This document shows, piece by piece, positions 5,734 to 6,084 of a DNA stretch of 6,084 nt. Where the stretch lies: positions 1 through 6,084 of the forward strand of contig CAZJWX010000120.1 in assembly GCA_964549915.1 (NCBI GenBank), given 5' to 3'. The stretch's first letter is position 1; each line of letters begins with the position of its first letter. The notes below the pieces were generated by a model, which worked only from the letters and a program-made list of their open reading frames with translations, ran no database searches and was not told the DNA's origin. This DNA comes from JAUZRW01 sp964549915. GTDB taxonomy: Bacteria > Chloroflexota > Anaerolineae > Aggregatilineales > Phototrophicaceae. The position numbers and the translations under genes were made by a program.

Positions 5734-6084
5734 GGGACAACACAACAACCGAAAACCGAGAGTGACGTTGCTGAGGTAGGGATTGAAGTCGTCGCGAGAA
5801 GCCGCGCGCGCATAGTCATCGTCGTCGAACCACGAGCCGCCGCGCAACACACGCCGCGCGTCCGATTGAATATTCTCCTCGGACAAGCCGCCATCTGGCT
5901 CGGCATACGGATTCAGACACCATTCCCAGACATTCCCGCTGAGATCATGTGCCCCACACCAGGAAACGCCATTCGGGAACATGCCGACAGCGCTCGTCTG
6001 CGATATGCCTGTTTCGCTGGTATTCCCCCTGCCTGCGTCGAATTCATTGCCATACGGGTAGAACAAGCCTTCTTCGCCGCGTGC
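5716..6084 (-). CDS. DGR target protein 2: C-terminal FGE-sulfatase/C-type-lectin domain (5' part outside window)
   Basis: The gene enters from the right edge and ends with TAA at 5716-5718; 122 residues are visible, in frame from 6084 (ARGEEGLFYPYG...). They correspond to target 1 from its residue 879 onward without gaps up to the VR. FYPYGN, TGISQTSAVGMFP, WCGAHDLSGNVWEWCLNPYAEPDGG and RRVLRGGSW are shared. About 88% of bases agree over the 120 bp compared (2701-2820 region), with mostly third-position changes. It is therefore a paralogue of the target 1 lectin domain, carrying VR2. Whether it also has kinase and NACHT domains cannot be seen. It runs toward the core, opposite to target 1, and converges with avd. 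Confidence 0.93.
   Translation of the reverse strand, partial: ARGEEGLFYPYGNEFDAGRGNTSETGISQTSAVGMFPNGVSWCGAHDLSGNVWEWCLNPYAEPDGGLSEENIQSDARRVLRGGSWFDDDDYARAASRDDFNPYLSNVTLGFRLLCCPRLLSK
5734..5857 (-). repeat. Variable repeat 2 (VR2) of the DGR
   Basis: On the minus strand this 124-bp segment aligns to the TR over its full length without gaps. Eighteen of the 32 template adenines are changed and only one non-adenine base differs: the third base of the TR AGG codon (G3291) is C in VR2, at 5770. Encoded variable residues are FDDDDY after RGGSW and DDF-N-P-YLSNVTL after ARAASR, unlike those of VR1. The constant blocks match the TR exactly. Confidence 0.95.

Noticed and set aside
5451..5743. Small open frames with GEAPTGASA-like peptides in both repeat arms
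   Set aside because: They arise from the noncoding hairpin repeat itself, with no ribosome-binding site or conserved protein character.

Overview
The window holds a diversity-generating retroelement (DGR) with two target genes facing each other across a shared mutagenesis core. The case rests on a template repeat (TR) in which all 32 adenines sit in a run of AAC/AAT codons (plus one AGG and one ATC). Two near-identical variable repeats (VR) at the 3' ends of lectin-fold genes differ from it almost only at those adenines. A reverse transcriptase (RT) with the DGR-type IGxxxSQ motif and an Avd-like accessory gene complete the system.

Layout. Positions 1-3009 (+) encode the C-terminal 1002 residues of a large target protein: Ser/Thr kinase, then NACHT-type NTPase, then FGE-sulfatase/C-type-lectin domain ending in VR1. 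Positions 2992-3132 are a structured, nearly perfect 141-bp repeat that recurs inverted at 5593-5733. Positions 3204-3327 are the TR, followed by a 250-bp noncoding stretch that probably belongs to the DGR RNA. The RT (3578-4585) and a Uma2-family PD-(D/E)XK nuclease-like gene (4608-5168) lie on the minus strand in the order Uma2 then RT. The avd gene (5224-5601, +) diverges from Uma2. The 3' end of a second target gene (5716-6084, minus, cut by the window edge) carries VR2.

How it should work. This follows established knowledge of DGRs applied to what is visible here. The RT with Avd copies TR RNA with errors opposite adenines, and the cDNA replaces the VRs. That gives the lectin domains of both target proteins up to 17 altered residues without risk of stop codons. 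The first target couples this variable sensor to a NACHT STAND-type switch and a kinase output. This resembles a sensor/signalling or conflict-type receptor with a hypervariable ligand site.

Organism. A bacterium with moderately high GC. The Uma2 gene, the kinase-NACHT-FGE architecture and the CCCCTCTCCC-type palindromic repeat inside the coding sequence suggest Chloroflexota (Anaerolineae-like). This is inference from style, not proof. Nothing in the window marks it as phage or plasmid.
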